From Halanaerobium saccharolyticum (lineage in GTDB: Bacteria > Bacillota > Halanaerobiia > Halanaerobiales > Halanaerobiaceae): a stretch of 64,000 nucleotides of DNA. The translations under genes and the position numbers were made by a program. Location: positions 1 through 64,000 of the forward strand of contig NZ_QAXS01000005.1 of the NCBI RefSeq assembly GCF_003053565.1, in the 5' to 3' direction. Shown piece by piece: positions 7,959 to 16,821 of this stretch. Under the pieces are notes generated by a model. That model saw only the letters and a list, made by a program, of their open reading frames with translations. It had not been told where the DNA came from and did no database searches. Position 1 is the first letter of the stretch, and each line of letters begins with the position of its first letter.

Positions 7959-9233
7959 TTAAATATCCTCCTTATCTACTAGCTGCTTCATTTCCTCTAA
8001 TAAGTTGCTTAATTGAATTTCTTTTTCATCTCCACTTTTCATATTTCTAATTGTAGCAGAGTTATTATTAAGTTCATTTTCGCCAATAATTATTGTATAC
8101 TCAGCATTCATTCGGTCAGCTGACTTCATTTGAGAGCCGACACTTCGTCCCAAATAATCGATTTCAGTTATAAAACCTTTATTTCTCAGCTGATCAAGAA
8201 GTTTAAATGATTCTTTTTTAGCCTGCTCTCCAATTACTGTTATGTAAAGATCAACACCTGATTCTACAGGCAGCTCGATATCTTTTGCCTCTAAAGAAAG
8301 CAGCAGTCTCTCAATTCCAAGGGCAAAACCAATACCAGGCAGATCTCTACTGCCAATTTCTTCAGCCAGACCATTGTAGCGGCCTCCACCAAAGACAGTA
8401 TCCTGTGCTCCCAGCGCATTGTCTTTTATTTCAAATGCAGTATTTGTATAGTAATCAAGGCCCCTGACTAAAAGTGGATTAATAATATAATCCAAGTTCA
8501 AAATATCAAGGTATTCCTGAACATCATTAAAATGATCAGCGCAGCTTTCACAGAGATTATCAGTAATCTTTGGTGCATCTTTAATTACAGACTGACAGCT
8601 ATCATTTTTGCAGTCCAGAACCCGCAGTGGATTCCTATCAATTCTGCTCTTACAGTTATCACATAATTGTTCTTTATTTTCATTTAAATATTTTTTTAAT
8701 TTATCTACATAAGTCGGACGGCATTCTCCACAACCAACACTATTTAAATGAAGTTCCAGGTCATTAAGACCAAAATCCTGAAGCAGACGCATTCCTAAAG
8801 AAATTATTTCTGCATCAAGAGCAGGATCATTGGAAGCTATTGCCTCAACTCCCAGCTGATGAAACTGTCTAAATCTACCTGACTGGGGTCTTTCATATCT
8901 AAACATCGGCCCAATATAGTAATATTTAGTCGGTTGAGCCTGTCCGTAAATTTTATTTTCTAAAAATGATCTGATTACAGAAGCAGTACCCTCAGGTCTG
9001 AGAGTGATACTTCTACCTCCTTTATCCTCAAAAGTATACATTTCCTTTTCAACAATATCAGTTACTTCACCAATACCGCGCTGAAAAAGTTCTGTATATT
9101 CAAAAATAGGAGTTCTAATTTCCTGATAATTATAATTCGAAAAAATTTCATGTGTTTTCTTCTCAATATACTGCCACTTTAAAGTATCTGGCGGCAGAAT
9201 ATCATTAGTTCCTCTTGGAGCATTAAACTTCAT
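7959..9233 (-). CDS. hisS: Histidyl-tRNA synthetase
   Basis: A class II synthetase of 424 residues. Motif 2 (MFRYERPQSGRFRQFHQLG, 110-128) and the histidine-A motif LVRGLDYY (255-262) are intact, followed by GGGRYNGL. The insertion domain carries eight cysteines (168, 171, 191, 194, 208, 213, 228, 231), suggesting bound zinc. The C-terminal anticodon domain starts at about residue 325. It is directly followed by aspS, the same pair as in Bacillus. Confidence 0.97.
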   Translation of the reverse strand: MKFNAPRGTNDILPPDTLKWQYIEKKTHEIFSNYNYQEIRTPIFEYTELFQRGIGEVTDIVEKEMYTFEDKGGRSITLRPEGTASVIRSFLENKIYGQAQPTKYYYIGPMFRYERPQSGRFRQFHQLGVEAIASNDPALDAEIISLGMRLLQDFGLNDLELHLNSVGCGECRPTYVDKLKKYLNENKEQLCDNCKSRIDRNPLRVLDCKNDSCQSVIKDAPKITDNLCESCADHFNDVQEYLDILNLDYIINPLLVRGLDYYTNTAFEIKDNALGAQDTVFGGGRYNGLAEEIGSRDLPGIGFALGIERLLLSLEAKDIELPVESGVDLYITVIGEQAKKESFKLLDQLRNKGFITEIDYLGRSVGSQMKSADRMNAEYTIIIGENELNNNSATIRNMKSGDEKEIQLSNLLEEMKQLVDKEDI

Positions 9234-9271
9234 TTTTATTTCACCTACTGTTTATTCATTTAGTTTTAGAA

Positions 9272-9313
9272 AATCTATCAGCCAGGATTACTAATAATCA
9301 GAGCTGATAGATT
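9272..9313 (-). terminator. Hairpin upstream of hisS (terminator or attenuator)
   Basis: A perfect 10-bp stem AATCTATCAG/CTGATAGATT with a 22-base loop is followed on the minus strand by TTCT. It lies between the SurA-like gene and hisS. The short T-run makes termination uncertain. No T-box consensus is present. Confidence 0.5.
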
Positions 9314-9363
9314 TAATAGTTTACTTTAAGAGATTTAATCTTTAATTTTATTTAAATAAATTA

Positions 9364-10656
9364 TTAATTGTTAGCTTCAGTTTCAACTGGTGACTCAACT
9401 TCAATTTCTTCTTCCATATCCTCAGCTTCTTCCTGAATATCTTCTACAGCTTCCTGGTCGGCAGCCGGAGCAGATTGAGTTTGCATATTCTCACTAATTC
9501 GCTGAACTTCTTCCATCGCTGACTGTGCCTTTTCCTCAGCACCTAAACGACTGTACATCATAAAGAGCTGATAATAGGTCATAAAATCATCTTCTGCAGC
9601 AGCTGAAATTTCATCAAGCTGTGCTATGGCCTCTTCATTATTTTCCTGATCAGCAAGGAACTGAGCATAATTAAATCTCAAGTCAGTATTTTCAGGATAA
9701 GACTCTACTGCACTATTATAAACTTCTTTTGCTCTTTCAAGATTATTCTGGCCCTCATATGCCTGAGCTAAATAGCTGTAGAAAATCGGATCTGTTTCTT
9801 CCTCTTCAACAAAAGCAGAGAATTCTTCTGCTGCCTGTTCATAATTTTCATTTTCTAACGCATGATAGGCACTTAAAACAGGATCATTAACAGTAATTTC
9901 AGCACCTTCTTTTAATTCTGCCAGCCAGCTGTTAATAGCTTCATTTCTTTTTTGTGATCTTATTTCCTGTTCAAGATCATCTTTAACTTCTGCCATTGCT
10001 GGTCTTTCAGTTTCAGTGTTTTCAGCTTCAGTATTTTCCTCTTCTGACTCTGCCTCTTCAGCAGCATCTTCTTCAGCTGCTTCTGGTTCAGGATATCGCT
10101 GCTGGTAAAGTTCTTCAATTTCTTCTTCGCTTACCTCAATTTCGCCAATACCCTGATCAATTGTTTGAGTTATCGTTTTGCTGTCCTCAATACTTGCTTT
10201 TATATCTTCTCGTAAATCACCAATTGTATAACCCTGTTCAGCCAGAGCTTCTGACAATTCGTTTTCAGTCATTTCGTTCTGTTCTAAAATATTATTATAA
10301 TTTTCATCTATCTCAGCTTCAGAAGCTTCAACATCAATATCTAAAACTTCTGCTTGAGCCATCAGCAGCTTTCTTTCAATTAAAGCATTCAGAACATTAT
10401 ACCTAAATGGTATAATCTGGCTGCTGCTCAAATTAGATTGTGGCGCCTGCTGCTGTAACAGCGAGAAATATTCCTGTTGAGAAATTTCCATCCCGTTAAC
10501 TTCTGCAATTACAGATGGGTTTTGATTGGGAGCCTGTCCGCCTCCACCCTGATTATTTAAATAGGCACCATAGCCCATAAATCCACCAGAAATAACAAAA
10601 GCAATTACAACTATATAAACAATAATTCTACTATTATCGCGTAAAGTATCAAACAA
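9364..10656 (-). CDS. Membrane-anchored SurA-N/TPR protein lacking a PPIase domain
   Basis: A 430-residue, strongly acidic protein. An N-terminal membrane anchor (11-33) resembles that of PpiD/PrsA-like foldases. A SurA_N-like chaperone region follows (about 47-185, opening VIAEVNGMEISQQEY). Where parvulin normally sits there is only a Glu/Ala-rich linker (189-220). The SurA-type closing helix (223-257) is retained, then TPR-like repeats (about 262-385) and an acidic tail. A holdase for exported proteins on the outer membrane face is inferred. It starts with TTG, needed to keep the anchor in frame; the ribosome site is not ideally spaced. Confidence 0.8.
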   Translation of the reverse strand: MFDTLRDNSRIIVYIVVIAFVISGGFMGYGAYLNNQGGGGQAPNQNPSVIAEVNGMEISQQEYFSLLQQQAPQSNLSSSQIIPFRYNVLNALIERKLLMAQAEVLDIDVEASEAEIDENYNNILEQNEMTENELSEALAEQGYTIGDLREDIKASIEDSKTITQTIDQGIGEIEVSEEEIEELYQQRYPEPEAAEEDAAEEAESEEENTEAENTETERPAMAEVKDDLEQEIRSQKRNEAINSWLAELKEGAEITVNDPVLSAYHALENENYEQAAEEFSAFVEEEETDPIFYSYLAQAYEGQNNLERAKEVYNSAVESYPENTDLRFNYAQFLADQENNEEAIAQLDEISAAAEDDFMTYYQLFMMYSRLGAEEKAQSAMEEVQRISENMQTQSAPAADQEAVEDIQEEAEDMEEEIEVESPVETEANN

Positions 10657-10734
10657 AACCTTACACTCCCCTCTCTTAAATATATATTTTTTATAAAATA
10701 AAAATTATCTATAAAATTATTTTAATCCTTTTTA

Positions 10735-10763
10735 ATTTTAACCTATTAAAATTTAGATGTCAA
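10735..10763 (-). promoter_or_regulatory. Promoter of the SurA-N/TPR gene
   Basis: On the minus strand perfect TTGACA (10758-10763) and TAAAAT (10735-10740) are 17 bases apart, immediately after the stop codon of the metallo-hydrolase gene. Confidence 0.8.
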
Positions 10764-10766
10764 ACC

Positions 10767-11393
10767 TCAGCTGATTGCTGGCCAGACACTTTTTTTAAAA
10801 TTGGTTAAATTACTGCTCGGACCATGACCGGGATAAAAAGTGCAATTTTCCGGCAGCTGAAAAATTTTATCTTTGATTGATTTCTCAAGTTCACTATAAT
10901 CACTGTCCTGTAGATCAGTTCTACCAATTCCATTTGCAAAAATACAGTCACCAGAAAAAAGAATATTTTCTTCCGGAATATAAATAGAAATTCCATCTTC
11001 ACTGTGACCGGGAGTAGTGATAAATTTCAAAGTCAGTGATTCAAAATCAATCTCCTCACCATCAGCAACTGCTCTGTCCAATAAAGGTGCAGTGATTGCC
11101 TGCCTTGTAAAGAGACTGGAAAGATTTAACTGCGGGTCAGAAAATTTTAAATCAGCTCTGGCCTGAGCCAGTATCTCAGCCCCTGTCTTTTCTTTTAAAA
11201 ATTCGTTTGCTGCAATATGATCAAAATGACCGTGGGTGTTGATTATATATTTAAGCTCCAGCTCATTTTCTTTCAGATAATTATATAATCTTTTACCTTC
11301 AGCACCTGGATCAATTATCACGGCTTTGCCAGCCTGAGAAATAATATATGATTTTACCATAAGCTCACCAACAGTAAATTCTTTTAAATTCAT
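10767..11393 (-). CDS. MBL-fold hydrolase (glyoxalase II-like)
   Basis: A 208-residue metallo-beta-lactamase-fold hydrolase with THGHFDH (53-59), TPGHSEDG, FSGDCIF and a C-terminal PGHG, the full two-metal ligand set of the YcbL/glyoxalase II-like group. A small thioester or related substrate is likely but cannot be named. I start at the ATG six bases after GGGGGA; the longer frame beginning at 11417 lacks a good ribosome site. It follows dtd closely, and the dtd-MBL-relA neighbourhood is common in Firmicutes. Confidence 0.88.
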   Translation of the reverse strand: MNLKEFTVGELMVKSYIISQAGKAVIIDPGAEGKRLYNYLKENELELKYIINTHGHFDHIAANEFLKEKTGAEILAQARADLKFSDPQLNLSSLFTRQAITAPLLDRAVADGEEIDFESLTLKFITTPGHSEDGISIYIPEENILFSGDCIFANGIGRTDLQDSDYSELEKSIKDKIFQLPENCTFYPGHGPSSNLTNFKKSVWPAIS

Positions 11394-11413
11394 ATTTTCC
11401 CCCATTTTAACTA

Positions 11414-11863
11414 TCAAAACTTCTTTTTACTGTCCACCAGAATTGTAACCGGACCATCATTAATTAAACTGACATCCATCATCGCCTGAAACTCGCCTGT
11501 TTCAATTTTCAGGCTGGACTTTTCTGCTTCTTTAACAAAATAATTATATAATTTTTCAGCTTCTGCAGGTGGGGCTGCTTCAAAAAAACTTGGTCTTCTC
11601 CCCTGTCTGCAGTCACCAAAAAGAGTAAACTGTGAGACCAGCATTATATCTTTATTTAGATCAGCAGCAGATAAATTTAATTTCTCTTCTTCATCCTCAA
11701 AAATCCTTAAATTAATTATTTTTTCCAGCAGATAGTCAGCATCCTGACGCCCATCTTCTTTTCCAATTCCTAAAAACACTAATAAACCGGAGTCGATTTC
11801 TCCGGTTATTTCAGAATCCACTTCTACTTTAGCTCTTTTAACACGCTGAACAACAGCTCGCAT
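11414..11863 (-). CDS. dtd: D-aminoacyl-tRNA deacylase
   Basis: Removes D-amino acids wrongly attached to tRNA. The 149-residue protein begins MRAVVQRV and carries the SQFTLFGDCRQGRRPSF motif and the GPVTILVDSK motif near the C-terminus that together form the dimer-interface active site. The ATG follows GGGGAGTG. It lies 15 bases after relA, as in many Firmicutes. Confidence 0.96.
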   Translation of the reverse strand: MRAVVQRVKRAKVEVDSEITGEIDSGLLVFLGIGKEDGRQDADYLLEKIINLRIFEDEEEKLNLSAADLNKDIMLVSQFTLFGDCRQGRRPSFFEAAPPAEAEKLYNYFVKEAEKSSLKIETGEFQAMMDVSLINDGPVTILVDSKKKF

Positions 11864-11878
11864 CTAATTCACTCCCCA

Positions 11879-14023
11879 TTAAGCAGGTTTGGCTCGACTT
11901 ACATTAAGCACACCTGAAATAGATTCAATCTTTTTCATTATATCGTACATATGCTCTGTAGAGCTTAATTCCAGTGACAGATTTATAACTGCCCGATTAT
12001 GCTCACTGGTTCTGGCCATAACAGACAGCAGATTAATCTTTTCTTCTTTAATGATATGGGTTATATCATTAAGCAGAGCACTCTTATTTACAGCATCAAT
12101 CCTGAGATCAACCTGGTAGGATTCTGTCCGACCCTGTTCCCAGCTGACCTCAATTATTCTTTCTGGTTCACTTTCTTCAAGATTTTTTAAATTTTTACAG
12201 TCTTCTCTGTGAACCGAAACTCCTCGACCTCTGGTAATATAACCGACTATATCATCACCAGGAACAGGATTACAGCATTTTGCCATCCTAACCAGCATAT
12301 CTTCCATTCCCTTTACCGAAACACCTTTATCTACTGATTCCGTTTTCCTTTGAGGGCTGTGTTTTTTCTCGAAATCTTTCTCTTCTTCATAATCGTTAAA
12401 TTTACTGACCACCTGTTTGGGACTAATATTACTGTATCCCAACTCTTCTAATAAATCATCAACATCTTTTCGCCCCAGCTCTTTTGTAATCTCTTTTAGC
12501 TCTTTTTCTTTATCTTTTTCGCTGAGTTCGATATTATATTTTTCCAGATGCTCATCCAGAATTCGATTACCTTTTTCAATGATTTCATCTCGACGCTGCT
12601 TTTTAAACCAGTGTTTAATTTTACTTCTAGCTTTAGAAGTCTTAACAAATTTTAACCAGTCTCGAGATGGCCCATTACTCTTTTTAGAAGTTAGTATCTC
12701 AACAATATCACTGTTTTTTAACTTGTATTCTAAAGGAACTATTTTACCATTCACCTTAGCTCCCACACAGCGGTGGCCAACTTCGGTATGAATATGGTAG
12801 GCAAAATCAACAGGTGTTCCTCCTTTAGGCAGTGAAACAACATCACCTTCCGGGGTAAAGACAAAAACTTCATCCTCAAATAGATCAATTTTTAAAGTTT
12901 CCATAAATTCCTGTGGTTCCTGCAGATCTTTCTGCCATTCAAGCAGTCGCCTCAACCAGGATAATTTTTCTTCAAATTTTTCATCGCCCACCTTACCTTC
13001 TTTATATCGCCAGTGAGCGGCAATACCATATTCAGCAGTTTTATGCATTTCATAAGTTCTAATCTGAACTTCGAGTGGATCCCCATTAGGGGCAATTACA
13101 GTTGTATGCAGTGATTGATACATATTTGACTTAGGCATAGCAATGTAATCTTTGAATCGTCCCGGCATTGGTTTCCAGATTTCATGAATAATCCCCATCA
13201 CTTCATAACATTCTTTAACACTACCTACCAGGACTCTGACGGCAGTTAAATCATAAATTTCATCAAACTCTACTTCTTTGCGCTTCATTTTGTTATAAAT
13301 ACTGTATAAATGCTTGGGGCGACCATAAATTTCTGCTTCAATATCATGTTCTTTTAATGTTGATTTTAACTTTTCAATGGCCTCTTTTATATCCTTTTCT
13401 CTCTGTTTGCGATTTGCCTGAACTTTATGTGAAACCTCATAATACATATCAGGTTTTAAGTATCTAAAAGATAAGTCTTCTAACTCCCACTTAATCTTAG
13501 ACATTCCCAGACGGTGGGCAAGAGGAGCATAAATTTCTAAAGTTTCTCTGGATTTTTCTTTTCTTTTTTCTTTTTTTAGATAATTTAAAGTTCTCATATT
13601 GTGCAATCTGTCAGCAAGTTTTATCAACACGACCCGAATATCCTCTGCCATAGCTACAAACATTTTACGCAGACTCTCTGCCTGCTGATCTTCTTTAGTT
13701 TTAAACTGCATTCTGGTCAGCTTTGTGACTCCATCCACAATATGTGCTACCTCAGATCCAAATTCTCTTTCAATTTCTTCACTGCTGATCCCGGTATCCT
13801 CAACAACATCATGCAGTAAAGAAGCTACAATTGAAACAATGTCAAGCTCTAGATCAGCAAGAATAATAGCCACACCAAGTGGGTGCTCAACAAAAGGTTC
13901 ACCAGAAACTCTAAACTGCTCCTGATGTGCTCTTTCGGCATACTGATAGGCTTTCTTTACCATCTCCAGATCTGGTTCATCCATATAAGATTTTATTTTA
14001 TCTAATAAGATATCTAGTTCCAT
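11879..14023 (-). CDS. relA: Bifunctional (p)ppGpp synthetase/hydrolase
   Basis: A long Rel protein of 714 residues. The N-terminal HD hydrolase retains HDVVEDT (71-77), and the synthetase domain (about 230-345) has RFKD (289-292), the RXKD signature of bifunctional enzymes. A TGS domain (about 385-445), a conserved cysteine region (MAKCCNPVPGDDIVG) and a C-terminal ACT domain (about 640-710) follow. It makes and degrades (p)ppGpp in response to amino acid starvation at the ribosome. It lies between apt and dtd, the standard Gram-positive order. Confidence 0.97.
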   Translation of the reverse strand: MELDILLDKIKSYMDEPDLEMVKKAYQYAERAHQEQFRVSGEPFVEHPLGVAIILADLELDIVSIVASLLHDVVEDTGISSEEIEREFGSEVAHIVDGVTKLTRMQFKTKEDQQAESLRKMFVAMAEDIRVVLIKLADRLHNMRTLNYLKKEKRKEKSRETLEIYAPLAHRLGMSKIKWELEDLSFRYLKPDMYYEVSHKVQANRKQREKDIKEAIEKLKSTLKEHDIEAEIYGRPKHLYSIYNKMKRKEVEFDEIYDLTAVRVLVGSVKECYEVMGIIHEIWKPMPGRFKDYIAMPKSNMYQSLHTTVIAPNGDPLEVQIRTYEMHKTAEYGIAAHWRYKEGKVGDEKFEEKLSWLRRLLEWQKDLQEPQEFMETLKIDLFEDEVFVFTPEGDVVSLPKGGTPVDFAYHIHTEVGHRCVGAKVNGKIVPLEYKLKNSDIVEILTSKKSNGPSRDWLKFVKTSKARSKIKHWFKKQRRDEIIEKGNRILDEHLEKYNIELSEKDKEKELKEITKELGRKDVDDLLEELGYSNISPKQVVSKFNDYEEEKDFEKKHSPQRKTESVDKGVSVKGMEDMLVRMAKCCNPVPGDDIVGYITRGRGVSVHREDCKNLKNLEESEPERIIEVSWEQGRTESYQVDLRIDAVNKSALLNDITHIIKEEKINLLSVMARTSEHNRAVINLSLELSSTEHMYDIMKKIESISGVLNVSRAKPA

Positions 14024-14066
14024 CTATATTTATACTCCTTCAATTACCCAAAAATCAAATAATTAA

Positions 14067-14579
14067 TTACTCAATTAGTAATGATTTAACTTCATAGTCT
14101 TTCAGAACTTCTCTACCTGTCAGAGCTTCAAGCTCTAATAAGAATGCACAACCAACTACCTCTCCACCTAATTCTTCTATCATTTCGGTAGCAGCAAGAG
14201 TAGTTCCACCTGTGGCCAGCAGATCATCCACAATTAAAACCTTATCCCCTTCAGTTACTGCATCTCTATGTATTTCAATTTCATTTTTGCCATATTCTAA
14301 CTCATAAGATTTTTTGAGTACATCATGCGGAAGCTTACCGGGTTTTCGAATTGGAACAAAACCCCGATCAAGTTCAATCGCTAAAGGTGTTCCTACAAGA
14401 AATCCTCTGGCTTCAATTCCTACCACATAATCAATATCATAATCTCTAAACATATCTGCCATTTTAACTATGGCTTCTTTAAGTGCTTCCCTATCCCGTA
14501 ATAATGGAGTAATATCTTTAAATAAAATCCCTTCTTTTGGGAAATCAGGAATGTTTCTTATTTTGTCACTAAGATTCAT
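14067..14579 (-). CDS. apt: Adenine phosphoribosyltransferase
   Basis: Salvages adenine to AMP using PRPP. The 170-residue protein has GIEARGF (54-60) and the PRPP loop VLIVDDLLATGGTT (114-127). I start it at the ATG preceded by AAGGAGGATAAAA; the longer frame to 14606 would place the start upstream of that site. The chosen start overlaps the recJ 3' end by 11 bases, so its ribosome site lies in recJ coding sequence. The recJ-apt-relA order is conserved in Firmicutes. Confidence 0.96.
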   Translation of the reverse strand: MNLSDKIRNIPDFPKEGILFKDITPLLRDREALKEAIVKMADMFRDYDIDYVVGIEARGFLVGTPLAIELDRGFVPIRKPGKLPHDVLKKSYELEYGKNEIEIHRDAVTEGDKVLIVDDLLATGGTTLAATEMIEELGGEVVGCAFLLELEALTGREVLKDYEVKSLLIE

Positions 14580-16791
14580 TTTTATCCTCCTTAAAATTAG
14601 ATACATTTGCTATCAGGTCAAATAGATTTTCTTTAAAAACTAAGTTTTTAAATGTCATAAAATTTTCCATTCGCCTGGATAATTTATTATATCGTACTGA
14701 GCCTTTAAAGTCCAATTGATTTTCATTATTAGCTGCCAATTCTTTTTTGTTTAGATAGCTAATTATTTTCTGATTAAATTTAATATCTGCTTCTGAAAAA
14801 AGTAATATTAGTCTGCTAGTCTGTTCTGGAATATTTTTTTTGAATTCAGCCAGAAGATCATGAAACTGAGCTAAAGAAAATGGTAGTGAATAAAAAATCA
14901 GATGAGAAAAATTTGATTTAGTATTCAGTTCACTGCTGAAAAAATAATGTTCGGGGTATTTTTCTTTTAGAACCTCTTTTTCTTTTTTGCTGCTGACATA
15001 AACTGCTGCTTTTTTAATCACCTTATTAAACAGTAGTTTTTTTAGATTATTTTTCTTGTCTGCAGTATTTCGATAATCGTAAAAAGAATAATTAGCTTTT
15101 TCAAAAACTAAAGCAGTAGAAATATCATTTACAGACCTGTAATCATTTACTTTAAGCTGCAAATTTTCTTTTCCCCGCCAGCGATTAATCTCCGCCTGTC
15201 CAATCAAATCAAAATTAGAAGCTGCTATTTTTTCTGCCTGATCTCCAAAATTAAATGCAACTGCCTGAATATTGTTTTCTAAATAAATTTTTAGATGCTT
15301 ATCTTCTTTACCCATCTGATAACAGCCGCGACTTTTTAAATTTTGAAATAAAAATTTTGGAGCTGGATTAGCAATTCCATATGGGCGAAATTTATCCAGT
15401 TGATTAATAAGATCTTTGTTAAGTTCTGAAACTTCAAGGTCAATATCTATTTTTTCCTGTTTAAGAAAGTCCTCCTGGCTGAGGTTCTGATTTAGATACT
15501 GACTAAATAGCTTTTTAAATTTAGAAATTCTATTTATATCAATGCTCAAACCGGCGGCTGCTGTATGGCCCCCAAAATTTAATATTTCAGAGCTGCAGTA
15601 TTTAAGTGCCTGATAAATATTAAGGGCTGAAATACTGCGGGCGGACCCTTTGGCAGTATTATTTTCTTGATCAACAGCAAACAAAATAACCGGGAGATTA
15701 TACTTTTCAAGCAGCCTGGAAGCAACAATACCAATTATTCCAGAATGCCAGTCCTTATCAGCAAGGATAATTGCTCTTTCTCTTTCTAAATCAAGATTTA
15801 AAATCTTTTCTTCGGCAGACTGATAAATTTTTTCTTCTTCCTGCTGCCGTTTTTTATTTATTTTGACTAATTTTTTGGCAATTTCTTTTAACTCTGCTTC
15901 ATCTTCTGAAATCAATAAGCTCAGTGCCTCTTCTGCATCATGAATTCTACCAGCAGCATTTAAAGGTGGTGCAATTATATAACCAATTTGTCCAGCAGTA
16001 ATATTGTTTTTATCAAGTTTTAGTTCAGCTATTAAAGTTTTTAATCCCAAAACCTCGTCCTGACCGATTAATTCCAGGCCGTTTTTTACCAGTATTCTGT
16101 TTTCATTTTTGAGCGGGGCAATATCTGCTACAGTACCCAGAGCCACAATCGGCAGTAGTTCTTTAACCATCTGCCTAACTATTTTGGAATTTAAAGCCTG
16201 AGCTAATTTAAAAGCTGTACCTACACCTGCTATTTCTGCAGCAAAATAATCATCCTCTTGAACAAGATGGTGATTAATCACCGCCTCTGCTGCAGGCTTT
16301 TTTTCGGAGGGAGTGTGATGATCAGTAATAATTAAATCAATGCCCTCTGCTTTTAAATACTCAGCTTCCTCAAAAGCTGTAATCCCACAGTCAACTGTTA
16401 TAATCAAATCAACCTCTGCTGCAGCAATTTTTTCCAGAGCCTGAATATTCAACCCATAACCATCTTCAATCCTGTCAGGTAGAAAATAATCAATTTCGAT
16501 TCCAAATGCTTTCTTGAAAAATCTATATAAAACTGCAGTTGAAGTAATACCATCTACATCATAATCTCCATAAACTAAAATTTTTTCTTTATTTACTACA
16601 GCTCTTTTAATTCTTTCTACAGCTTTTTTCATATCTGGCAGTAAAAATGGGTCACTTAAATATTCAAGTTTAGGGTTTAAATATATTTCTTTTTCCTGTT
16701 GAGATTTTATGCCGCGCTCAGCAAGCAGCTGATCTATAAAATTTTGGTTTTTATCCTGTCTGTAGCTAATTATTTTCCATAATTTATCCAT
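14569..16791 (-). CDS. recJ: Single-strand-specific exonuclease RecJ
   Basis: A 5'-3' single-strand DNA exonuclease in recombination and repair. The 740-residue protein contains the DHH-family motifs VYGDYDVDG (73-81) and TDHHTP, then the DHHA1 motif GGHTAAAGLSI and an OB-like region. A Lys- and Phe-rich C-terminal extension of about 180 residues follows the nuclease core, as in other Gram-positive RecJ proteins. The ATG is preceded by GGTGATAATAG. Confidence 0.95.
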   Translation of the reverse strand: MDKLWKIISYRQDKNQNFIDQLLAERGIKSQQEKEIYLNPKLEYLSDPFLLPDMKKAVERIKRAVVNKEKILVYGDYDVDGITSTAVLYRFFKKAFGIEIDYFLPDRIEDGYGLNIQALEKIAAAEVDLIITVDCGITAFEEAEYLKAEGIDLIITDHHTPSEKKPAAEAVINHHLVQEDDYFAAEIAGVGTAFKLAQALNSKIVRQMVKELLPIVALGTVADIAPLKNENRILVKNGLELIGQDEVLGLKTLIAELKLDKNNITAGQIGYIIAPPLNAAGRIHDAEEALSLLISEDEAELKEIAKKLVKINKKRQQEEEKIYQSAEEKILNLDLERERAIILADKDWHSGIIGIVASRLLEKYNLPVILFAVDQENNTAKGSARSISALNIYQALKYCSSEILNFGGHTAAAGLSIDINRISKFKKLFSQYLNQNLSQEDFLKQEKIDIDLEVSELNKDLINQLDKFRPYGIANPAPKFLFQNLKSRGCYQMGKEDKHLKIYLENNIQAVAFNFGDQAEKIAASNFDLIGQAEINRWRGKENLQLKVNDYRSVNDISTALVFEKANYSFYDYRNTADKKNNLKKLLFNKVIKKAAVYVSSKKEKEVLKEKYPEHYFFSSELNTKSNFSHLIFYSLPFSLAQFHDLLAEFKKNIPEQTSRLILLFSEADIKFNQKIISYLNKKELAANNENQLDFKGSVRYNKLSRRMENFMTFKNLVFKENLFDLIANVSNFKEDKNES

Positions 16792-16821
16792 CTATTATCA
16801 CCATTATATTCTAAAGTTAGT

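Noticed and set aside
9996-10406. Plus-strand ORF of 136 codons, Leu/Gln-rich
   Set aside because: Antisense shadow of the Glu-rich region of the SurA-N/TPR gene; composition reflects the complementary strand.
12417-12791. Plus-strand ORF of 124 codons, Ser-rich
   Set aside because: Antisense to relA; no ribosome site and low-complexity composition.
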